Origin: an uncultured Eubacteriales bacterium
GTDB taxonomy: Bacteria > Bacillota > Clostridia > Christensenellales > CAG-138
Reading direction: 5' to 3'
NCBI GenBank assembly: GCA_902768795.1
Contig: CACXMS010000031.1
Location: 1 to 32,054, forward strand
DNA length: 32,054 nucleotides
This document shows positions 1 through 8,625 of this stretch, in pieces. The position numbers and the translations under genes were made by a program. Below the pieces are notes generated by a model. That model was not told the DNA's origin. It worked only from the letters and a program-made list of their open reading frames with translations, and searched no databases. Every line of letters starts with the position of its first letter. Position 1 is the stretch's first letter.

Positions 1-620
1 TCGCCGTTCAGAACCGCGCCCAGCGTCCGCGCGTTCGCTTTCTCCAGCTGCGACAGCACGCTCTTCACCATCTGCGGCGTGTCCTTCCCCGCGCGCACCA
101 CGATCACCGCTCCGTCCGTCTTCGGCGCGATCAGCGCCGAGTCGATAAATAAGCCCAGCGGCGGCGTGTCGATCACCACAAAGTCGAACGTTTCCTTCGC
201 AAGCTTCAAAAGCGCTTCGTATTTTTTCGACGACAGCACTTCCACCGTATCGCTCCGCCGCGTGCTGACGTCCAACATATACATGTTCTCCGTCCGCGTC
301 TCCAGACAGTACTGCATCAGCGTTTCTTCCGTCGCGTTCAGTACCTCGCTCAGCTTCGCGCTCCCTCTCAGGTGCAGCCGCGTCGCTACCTGCGGCGCCC
401 GAAAGTCGTTGTCGATGATCAGCGTCTTGCGTCCCGCCTGTGCCTGCGCGATCGCCAGCGCGCACGCTACCACCGTCTTTCCGTCGCCCTTCTGCGGGCT
501 CGTTACCACGACGCTTCGGATCGGCTCGTCAATCCCCGCAAAGTCGATGTTCGACCGCAGCGTCTTTGCCGAGTTCATTAAATCCCGATCGTTCAGGGAT
601 ACCGGTTGTTTCTTCGCCAT
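1..620 (-). CDS. CpsD/CapB-family tyrosine autokinase (BY-kinase), C-terminus beyond window
   Basis: Cytoplasmic bacterial tyrosine kinase that controls polymerisation and export of capsular or exopolysaccharide together with a membrane adaptor. About 206 N-terminal residues are visible. They carry a P-loop (SPQKGDGKT, about residues 41-49), the Walker A' motif (LIIDNDFRAP) and a Walker B motif (FVVIDTPP), in the order and spacing of BY-kinases. The usual family P-loop is GEGKS/T, and the GDGKT here is a mild variant. The ATG at 618-620 follows an AAGGAG site. The gene lies 14 bp after the Wzz-like adaptor, the typical Bacillota arrangement in which adaptor and kinase are separate proteins. 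The C-terminal tyrosine cluster lies outside the window, so autophosphorylation capacity cannot be judged. Confidence 0.88.
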   Translation of the reverse strand, partial: MAKKQPVSLNDRDLMNSAKTLRSNIDFAGIDEPIRSVVVTSPQKGDGKTVVACALAIAQAQAGRKTLIIDNDFRAPQVATRLHLRGSAKLSEVLNATEETLMQYCLETRTENMYMLDVSTRRSDTVEVLSSKKYEALLKLAKETFDFVVIDTPPLGLFIDSALIAPKTDGAVIVVRAGKDTPQMVKSVLSQLEKANARTLGAVLNG

Positions 621-634
621 TCCCTTCCCGCTCC

Positions 635-1345
635 TTACTTCTTCGTCTTCATCACAGATACCGTCGCCAGCACCGGGATTCCGCACTGCTCTTCAATGTC
701 TTCCGCCGTCTTCAGCGTATTGTTCCCAAGATACACGATCACCAGAACGCCAACCGTCGCCGCAAACGCAACCGCCATTGCGATCAGCGTGTTCCGCATC
801 CGCGGCGGTCCCGAAGGCCGCGTCGGTACGACCGCTTCGTCCACCACCGATACGTTCGACACTTCCATGACCTCTTTCACCACGTCCGCAAATACCGTCG
901 ATATCGCGTTCGCGATATACGCCACCGATTCCGGGTACAGCCCCGTCACCGTCACCCGCAGAAACCGCGTGTTCGTCACCGAGCTCACCTTTACCGTATA
1001 TCCGCTCAGGCTCGGCAGGCCCAGCATTTTGCAGACGCGATCCGTTACTCTCCGGCTCGAGATCAGCTCCGAATAGTCGTTTACCAGCATCAGACTGCTG
1101 CTCAGGTCGCTCGTGCTGATCACGTTATCCCCGCTCAGCTGATTCCGTACATACAGCGTCGTGCTTGCCGAATACTCGTTCGGCGACGTTGACGGCAGAT
1201 AAAAATACACCGCCGCAACGATCCCCACAAGAACCGTTGCCGCCGCTATGATATACCACTGGCTTAAAAGATTCACCAGCAGTTCCACAAGGTCGATCTC
1301 TCGTCCCTCGGACGCCCTGTTTTGCATCCGATTGCTTCTTTCCAT
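635..1345 (-). CDS. Wzz/YveK-like chain-length determinant, BY-kinase membrane adaptor
   Basis: Polysaccharide co-polymerase/adaptor protein of 236 aa that sits in the membrane and activates the BY-kinase encoded next. Two membrane segments are visible, about residues 31-51 and 187-207. They bracket an extracellular domain, with the family's proline-rich stretch ([10 protein letters not shown]) just before the second. The short cytoplasmic tail ([12 protein letters not shown]) resembles the kinase-activating tail of CapA/YveK proteins. The ATG at 1343-1345 has a GGAGG site about 10 bp upstream. A second ATG lies at codon 7, so a slightly shorter start is possible. It is probably the first gene of the operon here, since the next upstream gene is on the other strand. 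Confidence 0.85.
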   Translation of the reverse strand: MERSNRMQNRASEGREIDLVELLVNLLSQWYIIAAATVLVGIVAAVYFYLPSTSPNEYSASTTLYVRNQLSGDNVISTSDLSSSLMLVNDYSELISSRRVTDRVCKMLGLPSLSGYTVKVSSVTNTRFLRVTVTGLYPESVAYIANAISTVFADVVKEVMEVSNVSVVDEAVVPTRPSGPPRMRNTLIAMAVAFAATVGVLVIVYLGNNTLKTAEDIEEQCGIPVLATVSVMKTKK

Positions 1346-1419
1346 CGCTTCGGATTCCTCCCTCGCCGCTTCGGCGCAGTCCTCTCCTCATACCATGCCT
1401 ACTTTACCTTCCCCATTCT

Positions 1420-1481
1420 ACCATACCCTCCCCCGTTTTTCAAGCCATCCACCATACCCTCCCCCGTTTTTCAAGCCATCC
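1420..1481. repeat. 31-bp perfect tandem duplication upstream of the capsule operon
   Basis: Two adjacent 31-bp copies occupy 1420-1450 and 1451-1481 with no mismatch. A partial third similarity (CCCGCTTTTTCC) follows. On the minus strand, the sense strand of the Wzz/BY-kinase operon, each unit contains GGGGGAGGG. The repeat lies 75-136 bp upstream of the Wzz-like start codon, so in its promoter or leader region. No clear sigma-A promoter was found on the minus strand around it. Confidence 0.85.
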
Positions 1482-1569
1482 CCCGCTTTTTCCGAACTTT
1501 TTGCGTTTGCCGCGCCCGGCGTTTTTTTTCGTTTTGTTCATAAAATATTCATATATTCCCGAAAACCAC

Positions 1570-1598
1570 TTGCGAAAGCCGCCGGAACATGATACCAT
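1570..1598 (+). promoter_or_regulatory. Probable promoter of the dCMP deaminase gene
   Basis: TTGCGA at 1570-1575 and TACCAT at 1593-1598 are separated by 17 bp. Both hexamers match consensus at four of six positions. A perfect 12-bp palindrome (ATCCTATAGGAT, 1599-1610) directly follows and could be an operator near the transcription start. The GGAGGT ribosome binding site is at 1612-1617. Confidence 0.45.
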
Positions 1599-1626
1599 AT
1601 CCTATAGGATCGGAGGTAAACGGAGC

Positions 1627-2124
1627 ATGGCGAAACGATCGGACTATCTTTCCTGGGACGAATATTTCATGGGCATTGCGCTGCTGTCGTCGTATCGCAG
1701 CAAGGATCCGAACACGCAGGTCGGCGCCTGCATCGTGAACGAGCACAATAAGATCATGTCGGTCGGATACAACGGGTTTCCGGTCGGCTGCAGCGACGAT
1801 GAATTCCCGTGGGACCGGGAAGGCGCGGAATACGATACAAAATATCCGTACGTCTGTCACGCCGAGCTCAACGCGATCCTGAACAACGCCGGCGCATCCC
1901 TGCAGGGCTGCCGCATTTATGTTGCGCTGTTCCCCTGCAACGAATGCGCGAAAGCGATCATTCAATGCGGGATCCGTGAGGTCGTGTACCTCTCCGACAA
2001 GTATGCGAACACGCCGATGACGCGCGCGAGCAAGCGCATGTTTGCGGCGGCGGGCGTGAAGCTGACCAAGCTGACGCCGACCCGAACCGAAGTTCTGATC
2101 GATTTTGACGAGAGCAAAGTATAA
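1627..2124 (+). CDS. Deoxycytidylate (dCMP) deaminase family protein
   Basis: Zinc-dependent deaminase of 165 aa, expected to convert dCMP to dUMP for thymidylate synthesis. The cytidine/deoxycytidylate deaminase zinc motifs are intact: HAE (H78, E80) and PCNEC (C104, C107). The N-terminal half has the family's [13 protein letters not shown] and YNGFP signatures. I chose the ATG at 1627 because GGAGGT lies 9 bp before it and the family begins a few residues before the [10 protein letters not shown] motif. A longer reading from 1501 has no support. A ComEB-type annotation is an alternative name for the same fold. The gene appears monocistronic. Confidence 0.92.
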   Translation: MAKRSDYLSWDEYFMGIALLSSYRSKDPNTQVGACIVNEHNKIMSVGYNGFPVGCSDDEFPWDREGAEYDTKYPYVCHAELNAILNNAGASLQGCRIYVALFPCNECAKAIIQCGIREVVYLSDKYANTPMTRASKRMFAAAGVKLTKLTPTRTEVLIDFDESKV

Positions 2125-2174
2125 TTCTTTCGGAAAAATATTACAACTTTGTTGCATCTGCACCGCTTGCCGTG

Positions 2175-2183
2175 TGGTATAGT
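2175..2183 (+). promoter_or_regulatory. Possible extended -10 promoter of the SH3b repeat protein gene
   Basis: TGG directly precedes TATAGT (2178-2183), an extended -10 arrangement. TTGCAT at 2152-2157 is 20 bp upstream, too far for an ideal -35. A GC-rich imperfect hairpin (about 2193-2222) would lie in the transcript leader before the GGAGG site at 2241-2245. Confidence 0.35.
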
Positions 2184-2255
2184 ATAGACAGAGATCCCGG
2201 GCAGGGGTTTGCCCGTCGGGATTTGTATAATGACAAACAAGGAGGTTTCAGGAAT

Positions 2256-4202
2256 ATGAAACGAATTATCGCAACGGTCCTGGCTGCGGTCCTGCTCATG
2301 CTGGTCTTCCCGATCGGCGCGCTTGCCGAAGATCCGGCCATCAAGGTGTCCGGCGCGGGAACCTTTGAGCATGACGGCTCGTCGCACACGGTTACCGCAA
2401 CCGTGGAGAACGCAGAGACGGATACGTATAAGATCGAATACTCGGTCAACGGCGGCGACTACACAACGGAAGCCCCGTCCAAGTCCGACGTCGGGACCTA
2501 TTCCATCTCGATCAAGGCGACCAACGAAACGAACCCGGAAGCCGCTGTGCTGACCAAAACCGTGCAGCTCGAGATCACAGAGCCCGCGCCGAAAGCGAAG
2601 CTTGTGCTTTCCGGCGGCGGCACGGTCAAATATGACGGCAGAGCACATTAGATCAAAGTCTCGATTGAAAACGGCAGCAAGGACGATTATAACTTTGCCT
2701 ATACGGTCAACGAATCGTCCGTCGAAAGCGTTTCGCTGACCGATCCCGGCAGCTATGCGATCAAAGTCACCGCAACGCCCAAGGAATCGGGCGAAACGCT
2801 GGAAGCGACTGCGACGCTCACCATTGAAGAGCAGGCGACGCTCGAGATCTCCGGCGAAGGGACCTTCGAACACGACGGCTCCGAGCATAAGATCACCGCT
2901 ACGGTCAAGGACGGCTTCGGCACCTATACGGTGAACTACTCCTCCGACGGCGGAAGCACCACAACGACCGAGCCGATCGGTGTCAAGGACGTCGGCGAGC
3001 ATACGATCGCGGTCATCGCTTCGAACGGCACGAACACGCTGACCGGACAGGGCGTGATCAAGATTACGGAGAAGCCCGTTACGCCGACGCTGAAGGCCGA
3101 GAGCTCGAAGTTCGACTACGACGGCAAGGAACATTCGCTCAAGGAAGCAACCGTTGAAAACGGAACCGGCTATACGATTGAGTACTCGATTGACGGCGGC
3201 AGCACCTGGACCGAGGCGGTTCCGAAGCGCAAGGCCGTCGGCAAAGATACCGTGAAAGTCCGCGCAATCAAGAGCGGTGAGGAAACGCTGACCACCGGGG
3301 ACGTTACGCTGGAAATCGTCCAGAAGACGATTGAGACGATCACGATCGTGAACTGCAGCAATTCCTGCAACGTCCGCAAGGGGCCGTCCTCCTCCAGCGA
3401 CAAGATCGGCACTGCAAAGAAGGGCAACGTGTATCCGTACCTCGGCAAGGAGGGCAAGTATTACAAGATCCAGTACAAGAGCGACGTGGTCGGATATGTC
3501 CATGAGGACTATGCCAAGAAGGGCGAATCACCCGTCGATCCCGATCCCGAACCGACCGGAAAGACGCTGACGATCGTCAACTGCAACGAATGGGTCAATG
3601 TGCGCGCGGGCGGCAATTCCTCGACTGCGAAGATCGGCACCGCTCCGAAGGGCGCCAAGTATTCGTACCTCGGCAAGTCCGGCAACTACTACAAGATCCA
3701 GTACACCGCAAGCAAGGTCGGCTTCGTTCATAAGAAGTACGCCAAGATCAGCGGCAGCGATCCGGAACCCTCGGGCGACATGGTTGTTTCGATCGTCAAC
3801 TGCCATACGGACTGCAACGTGCGTGCGGGCGCCAGTTCGAACACCGCGCTGCTCGGCACCGCTCCGCGCGGCAAGACGTATAACTACCTCGGCAAGTCCG
3901 GCAAGTATTATAAGATCCAGTACACCGACAAAACCGTCGGATACGTGCATCAGAACTACGGCAAGCTCGTCGACGGCAAAGTCACGCCCGACCCCGAACC
4001 GACCGGCGACAAGACCGGTGTAATCTACAACTGCAAGACGATGGTCAACGTCCGCGAAAAGGCGACGTCCTCGTCGGCGCTGCTCGGAACGATCAAGAAG
4101 GGCGTCAACGTGACGATCCTCGGATATGAAGGCAGCTGGGTGAAGATCAAGTACGGCACCGGATCGGCATTCGTGTTCGCCAAGTACGTCAAAACCAAAT
4201 AA
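2256..4202 (+). pseudogene. Secreted Ig-like/SH3b repeat protein interrupted by an in-frame TAG
   Basis: Without the stop this frame would give a 648-aa secreted protein. It begins at ATG 2256 after GGAGG (2241-2245), with a signal peptide ending in GALA at about residue 24. Four Ig-like/MBG-like repeats follow, each carrying an HDG/YDG-x-x-H motif, then four SH3b domains with the NVR signature. A TAG at 2649-2651 (codon 132) sits inside the second repeat, and the same frame continues intact to TAA at 4200-4202. The third repeat has CAT AAG ATC where this copy has CAT TAG ATC, so one A-to-T change explains the stop. Reading stops after 131 aa unless it is suppressed. The remaining SH3b half (open from 2652, first GTG at 2931) has no convincing ribosome binding site. 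SH3b repeats usually bind cell wall, and no enzymatic domain is present. Whether the gene is dead or read through is undecided. Confidence 0.75.
3342..4199 (+). repeat. Four tandem SH3b-domain coding repeats
   Basis: Four SH3b units begin near 3342, 3570, 3789 and 4020. They share an IVNC/IYNC start, an NVR motif, GTAxKG-like and YLGKxGxYYKIQY-like segments and a closing GYVH/GFVH. Proline-rich linkers containing DPEP separate most units. The fourth unit is the most diverged. Each is about 57-60 residues, the usual size of a bacterial SH3 domain. Confidence 0.8.
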
Positions 4203-4216
4203 CAATTCCAAAAGTG

Positions 4217-4250
4217 ACGCGGTCTCCGGCAAAGCGGAGACCGCGTTTTT
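4217..4250. terminator. Rho-independent terminator between convergent genes
   Basis: An 11-bp perfect stem (4218-4228 with 4235-4245), extended by one A-T pair, encloses a 6-nt loop and is followed by five T on the plus strand. It lies just after the repeat protein gene. On the minus strand it is followed by CACTTTT, so it may also serve the histidine kinase operon ending at 4263. Confidence 0.85.
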
Positions 4251-4262
4251 AATACTTATGTT

Positions 4263-5231
4263 TCAATCCTCATGGAACGTCGGGAACGTGATGGAGATTT
4301 CGGTTCCGATGCCCTCGCGGGATTCCAGACGGATCTGCGCGTGGTGCTGCTCGCAAATCTGCCGAACGATCGCAAGTCCGAGACCCGTGCCGCCGGTCGC
4401 TTTGCTGCGGCTCTTGTCGACGCGGTAGAACCGCTCAAAAATCCGCGCCTGATGCCCCTTCGGAATGCCGATGCCGGTGTCCCGCACCGTCAGAACGTGA
4501 TGGTGAACGCGAACCAAAACGGATCCGTTATCGCGATTGTACCGGATCGCGTTTTCAATCAGATTGTAGACCAGCTCCGACAAAAGCGCCCTGTGACCGG
4601 TCACGACCGAGGATTCGCCGGACAGGGAAATCGATGTGTTTCGGCTGCGCGCGGCCGATTCCAGAATCTCAATATTCTCTTTGGCAAGCGAGTACAGATC
4701 AACTTCCTCCGCCTGCTCCATGATCTGCTTATCGTCAAGCTGTGTCAGTTTGATGATATCGGTCACGAGCTTCAGCATGCGCCGCGCTTCCCGGTTGATG
4801 CGGCCCGCAAACGCGCGGACATCCTCCGGCTTTGCCATGCCGGATTCGATCATCTCGGCATAGCCCGAAATGGACGTCAGCGGCGTTTTCAGCTCATGCG
4901 AAACATTCGCGGTGAATTCCTGTTTGCGCCGATCATCCACGTTCGTGAGGTACAGAAGCGCGCCGCAGCGCTGATTGCCCTCCAGCCGGTCACGGTAATC
5001 AATCTGCATCGTATGCGCGCCAATCTCGTACGTTTCCGTGTCGCCGTTGCGAGCGGAACTGATGAACGACCGCAGCCGATCGTCCAGCTCCCTCGAATGA
5101 TGATTCTCGTTCAGCTGCAGAAATTCACGCGCCGCCCGGTTCACGTAGACGATCTCGCCGTCCAGATCGAGCACCAGAACACCGTTCGGCAGCGATTCGA
5201 CGATCTGCCGAAACAGTTGCGCTTCCCCCAT
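4263..5231 (-). CDS. Soluble PAS-domain sensor histidine kinase (PhoR/WalK type)
   Basis: Histidine kinase of 322 aa. A PAS-like domain occupies roughly residues 1-95, starting at the QIVESLPNGVLVLD motif. A HisKA dimerisation domain follows, with the phosphoacceptor in SHELKTPLTS (H112). The C-terminal HATPase domain shows N (NLIENAIRYN), G1 (DTGIGIP), F (FERFYRVD) and G2 (GTGLGLAIV) boxes. No membrane segment is visible, whereas PhoR/WalK relatives usually carry one or two, so sensing is presumably cytoplasmic or through a partner. The ATG at 5229-5231 lies 3 bp after the response regulator stop, with GGAG upstream, indicating translational coupling. Its partner is almost certainly the adjacent regulator. 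The signal is unknown. Confidence 0.9.
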   Translation of the reverse strand: MGEAQLFRQIVESLPNGVLVLDLDGEIVYVNRAAREFLQLNENHHSRELDDRLRSFISSARNGDTETYEIGAHTMQIDYRDRLEGNQRCGALLYLTNVDDRRKQEFTANVSHELKTPLTSISGYAEMIESGMAKPEDVRAFAGRINREARRMLKLVTDIIKLTQLDDKQIMEQAEEVDLYSLAKENIEILESAARSRNTSISLSGESSVVTGHRALLSELVYNLIENAIRYNRDNGSVLVRVHHHVLTVRDTGIGIPKGHQARIFERFYRVDKSRSKATGGTGLGLAIVRQICEQHHAQIRLESREGIGTEISITFPTFHED

Positions 5232-5234
5232 AGT

Positions 5235-5918
5235 TCAGTCTCCGAGACGGTAGCCGACGTTGCGGATCGTGACGATCAGCTGGCCGGCCTCGCCGAGCTT
5301 CTGGCGCAGCGTCTTGATGTGCATATCGACCGTGCGCGTTTCTCCGGCAAAAGCGAAGCCCCAGACGGTGTCCATCAAGCGGCTGCGGGTGACAACCGTC
5401 CCTTTGTTCTGCAGAAGGAATTTCAGCAGCTCGAATTCCTTGAACGTCAGCTCCACGGGCTGATCGTTTACCGTAACACGATGCGTTTCGATATTCATGA
5501 CGATCGGATCGTACCGCAGGATCATGCCGGCGCCCGCGTTCAATTCGCCGGTCGTCCGGCGCAGCATTGCCTTTACGCGGGAAACAAGCTCGGATACGCT
5601 GAACGGCTTCGTGATGTAATCGTCCGCGCCGGTATCGAGTCCGCTGACCTTGTCCGTTTCGGTCGTTTTTGCCGTGACCATGATGATCGGAACCGTCTTC
5701 GTTTCGGTATCCTCGCGCAGATGCTTCAAGATGCTCATGCCGTCTTCTCCGGGGAGCATGATGTCAAGCAGTACGAGATCGGGGATTCGCTTGCCGATGG
5801 CTTCATAAAGTCCCGTGCTGTCGGCAAAGGATTGAACTTCGAGATCGCTGTTCTGCAGCGCATACGTTTCCAGCTCGCGAATGTCGATATCGTCTTCTAC
5901 CAAATAAATCAGTGCCAT
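5235..5918 (-). CDS. OmpR/PhoB-family response regulator
   Basis: Two-component regulator of 227 aa. The receiver domain has the acidic pocket (EDD, residues 8-10), phosphoacceptor D52 in LLDIMLPGEDG, T82 and K104 (ITKPF). The C-terminal winged-helix DNA-binding domain begins near residue 130 and contains ELTFKEFELLKFLLQNKG and a final VGYRL motif. The ATG at 5916-5918 follows AAAGGAGGT, which overlaps the stop of the upstream peptidase gene, so the genes are cotranscribed. The neighbours (YitT-like protein, PepV-like dipeptidase) do not reveal the target regulon. Confidence 0.92.
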   Translation of the reverse strand: MALIYLVEDDIDIRELETYALQNSDLEVQSFADSTGLYEAIGKRIPDLVLLDIMLPGEDGMSILKHLREDTETKTVPIIMVTAKTTETDKVSGLDTGADDYITKPFSVSELVSRVKAMLRRTTGELNAGAGMILRYDPIVMNIETHRVTVNDQPVELTFKEFELLKFLLQNKGTVVTRSRLMDTVWGFAFAGETRTVDMHIKTLRQKLGEAGQLIVTIRNVGYRLGD

Positions 5919-5930
5919 TGTGTACCTCCT

Positions 5931-7268
5931 TTACTTATATGCCGCTAATTCTCTGATTGCCTCGGCCATTACTTCGGTATTGAACCGAAGATCGTCCAGG
6001 GCAACGGATTCGTCGGGAACGTGGCAGAGATTCTGATCGCCCTCCCGGACGATGCCGAACGCCACGGCATTGGGCAGCTCACGCGCGTAGGTGCCGCCGC
6101 CCATCGTGAGCGGCTTGCTGTCGCTCCGATTGATCGTATTATAGACGCGCATCAGCGTCGAAACCAGCTCGCTGTCCGCCGGTAAAAAGTGCCCCGGCTT
6201 AATGACCTCACTCACGCGGGAAAAACCGATCCTGCCGTATGCCGCGTCCCAGGTTTTCAGCAGATCCTCCGCCTGCAGAGAGAACGGATGCCGGCAGTCG
6301 CACGTAAACGTCGCTCCGGTTTCATCGACCGTAAACATGTCCGGCGAATAGGTCGTGCGGCCGGACTCGTCGGACACGTCGATTCCGAACCGTTCGCCAT
6401 GAAGATCCATTGCCCACAGCGACGAAAGCCCGTTCACAAGCGATGCGTCCGGCTCCGGCAGCTCCTGTTCCCGCAGCACCTGCAGCATCGCCTGCAGCGC
6501 ATTCTTTGCAAACGACGGCATCGAAGCATGGCCGCCGCGCCCCGTCACCGTTACGGTGTTGCCCGCAAAGCACGCGGTAAATCCGTCCGGGATCAGCGTT
6601 TCCTTCGCAGGGACGGGCAGCGTTGCCGTTACAACGCCGGGGATCACGTTCGCCGCCGTACCGACCGAAACGCGGATGCCGTAGGTTCCTTCGCGGCGAT
6701 ACGTCGCCTGCAGGATGCCCATTTCGGAATTAACGACCGGATATTCCGCATCCGGCGTGAACGCCAGCGTCGGCGGACCTTCTACTTTCAGGTAATGTGC
6801 GACGCCGAGCGAACCGATCTCCTCGTCTGTTCCGAGGATAATCCGCACCTTTCGCCGCATCCGGACGCCGCTTTCCTTCACCGCGGCAAGCGCATACATT
6901 GCAGAAACCGCCGCGCCCTTATCGTCGAGCGTGCCGCGTCCGTAGATGCGTCCGCCGTGCAGCTGTGCGCCGAAGGGCGGATAAGTCCAACCCTCGCCTG
7001 CCGGAACAACGTCGAGATGCGCGAGAATGCCAAGCGTTTCCTCTCCCTCGCCGTACTCGATCACACCGGCGTATCCGTCCAGATTCCGGACGTTCTCAAA
7101 GCCGAGATTGCGGGCGATGCTCAGCGCGGTCTGCAGCGCTTCATCGACCGATTTGCCGAACGGTTTTCCTGGCATGGCGGGCTCTCCGCGGGAGACGGAC
7201 CGCACGCTGACCAAACGCTGCAGATCGCGGATCTGGCTGTTGAAAGTACCTTCGATGAATTCTTTCAT
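5931..7268 (-). CDS. pepV: M20-family dipeptidase (PepV/Sapep type)
   Basis: Zinc-dependent cytoplasmic dipeptidase of 445 aa. Motifs in order are AHLDVVP (H84, D86), GRGTLDDKG (metal-bridging aspartate, residue 115 or 116), GTDEEIGS (catalytic glutamate), FTPDAEYPV and a C-terminal CHVPDE with the last metal histidine. The inserted lid domain between the catalytic halves and the MGGGTYAREL motif are typical of PepV/Sapep rather than other M20 branches. The start at 7266-7268 follows GAGGAG. It lies 12 bp after the YitT-like gene and overlaps the response regulator's ribosome binding site at its 3' end. Substrates are presumably short peptides, and specificity is not readable from sequence. 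Confidence 0.9.
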   Translation of the reverse strand: MKEFIEGTFNSQIRDLQRLVSVRSVSRGEPAMPGKPFGKSVDEALQTALSIARNLGFENVRNLDGYAGVIEYGEGEETLGILAHLDVVPAGEGWTYPPFGAQLHGGRIYGRGTLDDKGAAVSAMYALAAVKESGVRMRRKVRIILGTDEEIGSLGVAHYLKVEGPPTLAFTPDAEYPVVNSEMGILQATYRREGTYGIRVSVGTAANVIPGVVTATLPVPAKETLIPDGFTACFAGNTVTVTGRGGHASMPSFAKNALQAMLQVLREQELPEPDASLVNGLSSLWAMDLHGERFGIDVSDESGRTTYSPDMFTVDETGATFTCDCRHPFSLQAEDLLKTWDAAYGRIGFSRVSEVIKPGHFLPADSELVSTLMRVYNTINRSDSKPLTMGGGTYARELPNAVAFGIVREGDQNLCHVPDESVALDDLRFNTEVMAEAIRELAAYK

Positions 7269-7280
7269 AAAACTCCTCTG

Positions 7281-8222
7281 TCAGTTCACGGGCGAGAAGC
7301 CCTTCCCGAGCACCTCGCGCGTGTCAATGATCGAAACGATCGCATGTTCGTCATACTCGCGTACGATTTTGCGGATTTTGGTCAGCTCGTTTGTCTTGGC
7401 CAGAATATACACGAGCGTCTTATCCTTATTGGTAAAGGCGCCTTTGCAGGGAATCAGCGTCACGCCGCGATGCAGCTTCAGCACTTCGGGCGCGATTCGG
7501 TTCCATTTGTCCGAAATGATGAACAGCGTCTTGTTCCGGTTCATGCCGAGCATCATATTGTTGAACACGATGCTCTGTACGCCGAGCGCGATCACGCTGA
7601 GCGCGCCGCCCTCGATGCCGACCCGAAAATCGCCGGTCTGCACGGATTGCAGAATGCCGAGTGCGAGCGCAATCACCAGGTTCACGCACATCGCCAGCGA
7701 TCCCATCGGGAACGAGGTCCTGCGGTTGAGCATCAATGCAACAATATCCGTTCCTCCCGTCGAACCGCCGAGCCGTACGATCAACGCACCGCAGAAGCCC
7801 ATTACCATCGCTCCGAACATCGCCGAAACAAACCGCCACGCGGTGTCCGTCGTGTCAAACGGAGACGGGATGTGATACGTTTGCACAAGACTTTTCAGCA
7901 CCGCGATGCCCGCCGAAAACAGGAACGTCAGCAGCGCGGTATACAGAACGAACCGCTTGCTCAGGTCGCGGTATGCCCAGATCAACAGCGGTATGTTGGT
8001 CACAATAATCACAACCCAGGTCGGAATCAGATCGCCCGTCGCATAGCCGAGCAGCATGCCGATCCCCGTTACGCCGCCGGATACAACGTTGGCCGGCGTA
8101 TAAAACAGAACGACCGCAACCGATTCCAGAAGGATCAGCAGAATCATCAGCGGAAGCGCGCGCGCTTCGCGGCGTACCGTCAACGTTTTTTTCGGATCGC
8201 GCAGTTTAACAACTCTTTTCAT
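7281..8222 (-). CDS. YitT-family membrane protein with DUF2179 domain
   Basis: Integral membrane protein of 313 aa. After a basic N-terminus come about five to six hydrophobic segments, including LPLMILLILLESVAVVLFYTP. The family signature region NVVSGGVTGIGMLL and a second glycine-rich stretch (RLGGSTGGTDIVALMLNRR) are present. The C-terminal 80 residues form a soluble DUF2179 domain (NKTLFIISDK ... VSIIDTREVLG). I placed the start at the ATG 8220-8222, after AAGGGG, instead of the longer reading from 8297, which overlaps the promoter. Function in this family is poorly defined. It is the first gene of the operon leading to the peptidase and two-component system. Confidence 0.85.
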   Translation of the reverse strand: MKRVVKLRDPKKTLTVRREARALPLMILLILLESVAVVLFYTPANVVSGGVTGIGMLLGYATGDLIPTWVVIIVTNIPLLIWAYRDLSKRFVLYTALLTFLFSAGIAVLKSLVQTYHIPSPFDTTDTAWRFVSAMFGAMVMGFCGALIVRLGGSTGGTDIVALMLNRRTSFPMGSLAMCVNLVIALALGILQSVQTGDFRVGIEGGALSVIALGVQSIVFNNMMLGMNRNKTLFIISDKWNRIAPEVLKLHRGVTLIPCKGAFTNKDKTLVYILAKTNELTKIRKIVREYDEHAIVSIIDTREVLGKGFSPVN

Positions 8223-8268
8223 ATGCCCCTTGCCGCAAATGCCGTAATATACCTGAATACTTTTTATT

Positions 8269-8297
8269 AGTATAACGTAAAAAAACGTGTAAAGCAA
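8269..8297 (-). promoter_or_regulatory. Promoter of the yitT-pepV-response regulator-kinase operon
   Basis: On the minus strand TTGCTT (8292-8297) and TATACT (8269-8274) are separated by 17 bp. The -10 matches five of six consensus bases and the -35 only three, but the spacing is ideal and the site lies about 47 bp before the start codon at 8222. Confidence 0.6.
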
Positions 8298-8350
8298 GGA
8301 CTTTTCTGCGGAATTTCAATGAAATGTAAAATCTTTTCCAAATGGCGCGG

Positions 8351-8381
8351 GAAAACAAAAAGACCGCAGATTGCGGTCTTT
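8351..8381 (-). terminator. Terminator of rpsU
   Basis: A 10-bp stem (8359-8368 with 8372-8381) with a 3-nt loop lies 18 bp after the rpsU stop. On the minus strand a TTGTTTTC run follows. Confidence 0.8.
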
Positions 8382-8398
8382 GCTTTGATTGCCTTGAA

Positions 8399-8569
8399 TC
8401 AATACTTGCGCTTTCTTGCGGCTTCCGCCTTCTTCTTGCGCTTTACGCTCGGCTTTTCATAGTGTTCACGTTTGCGAACCTCCGCGAGGACGCCGCTGCG
8501 GGCGCACTTGCGTTTCCATCTTTTCAGGGCGCTTTCCAGGGATTCGTTTTCGCCGACTCTGATTTCCAT
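8399..8569 (-). CDS. rpsU: Small ribosomal subunit protein bS21
   Basis: Very basic 56-aa protein with the bS21 pattern: an [20 protein letters not shown] start and a lysine/arginine-rich tail ([14 protein letters not shown]). It binds the 30S platform near the anti-Shine-Dalgarno region. The ATG at 8567-8569 has a strong GGAGGGAG site. A longer reading upstream to 8599 is not supported. The gene stands alone with its own promoter and terminator, divergent from the moxR-like operon. Confidence 0.93.
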   Translation of the reverse strand: MEIRVGENESLESALKRWKRKCARSGVLAEVRKREHYEKPSVKRKKKAEAARKRKY

Positions 8570-8625
8570 TCTTTTCTCCCTCCCCTCTGTGAACAACATT
8601 GCGCGTCAAACACGACGCAAGTGAT

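Noticed and set aside
1420..1481. CRISPR-like repeats
   Set aside because: Only two directly abutting units without spacers. No other regularly spaced repeats or cas genes were found in the window.
2649..2651. Genome-wide TAG reassignment
   Set aside because: TAG closes other apparent genes in the window (19266-19268 and 21531-21533) at sensible positions, so a local cause is more likely.
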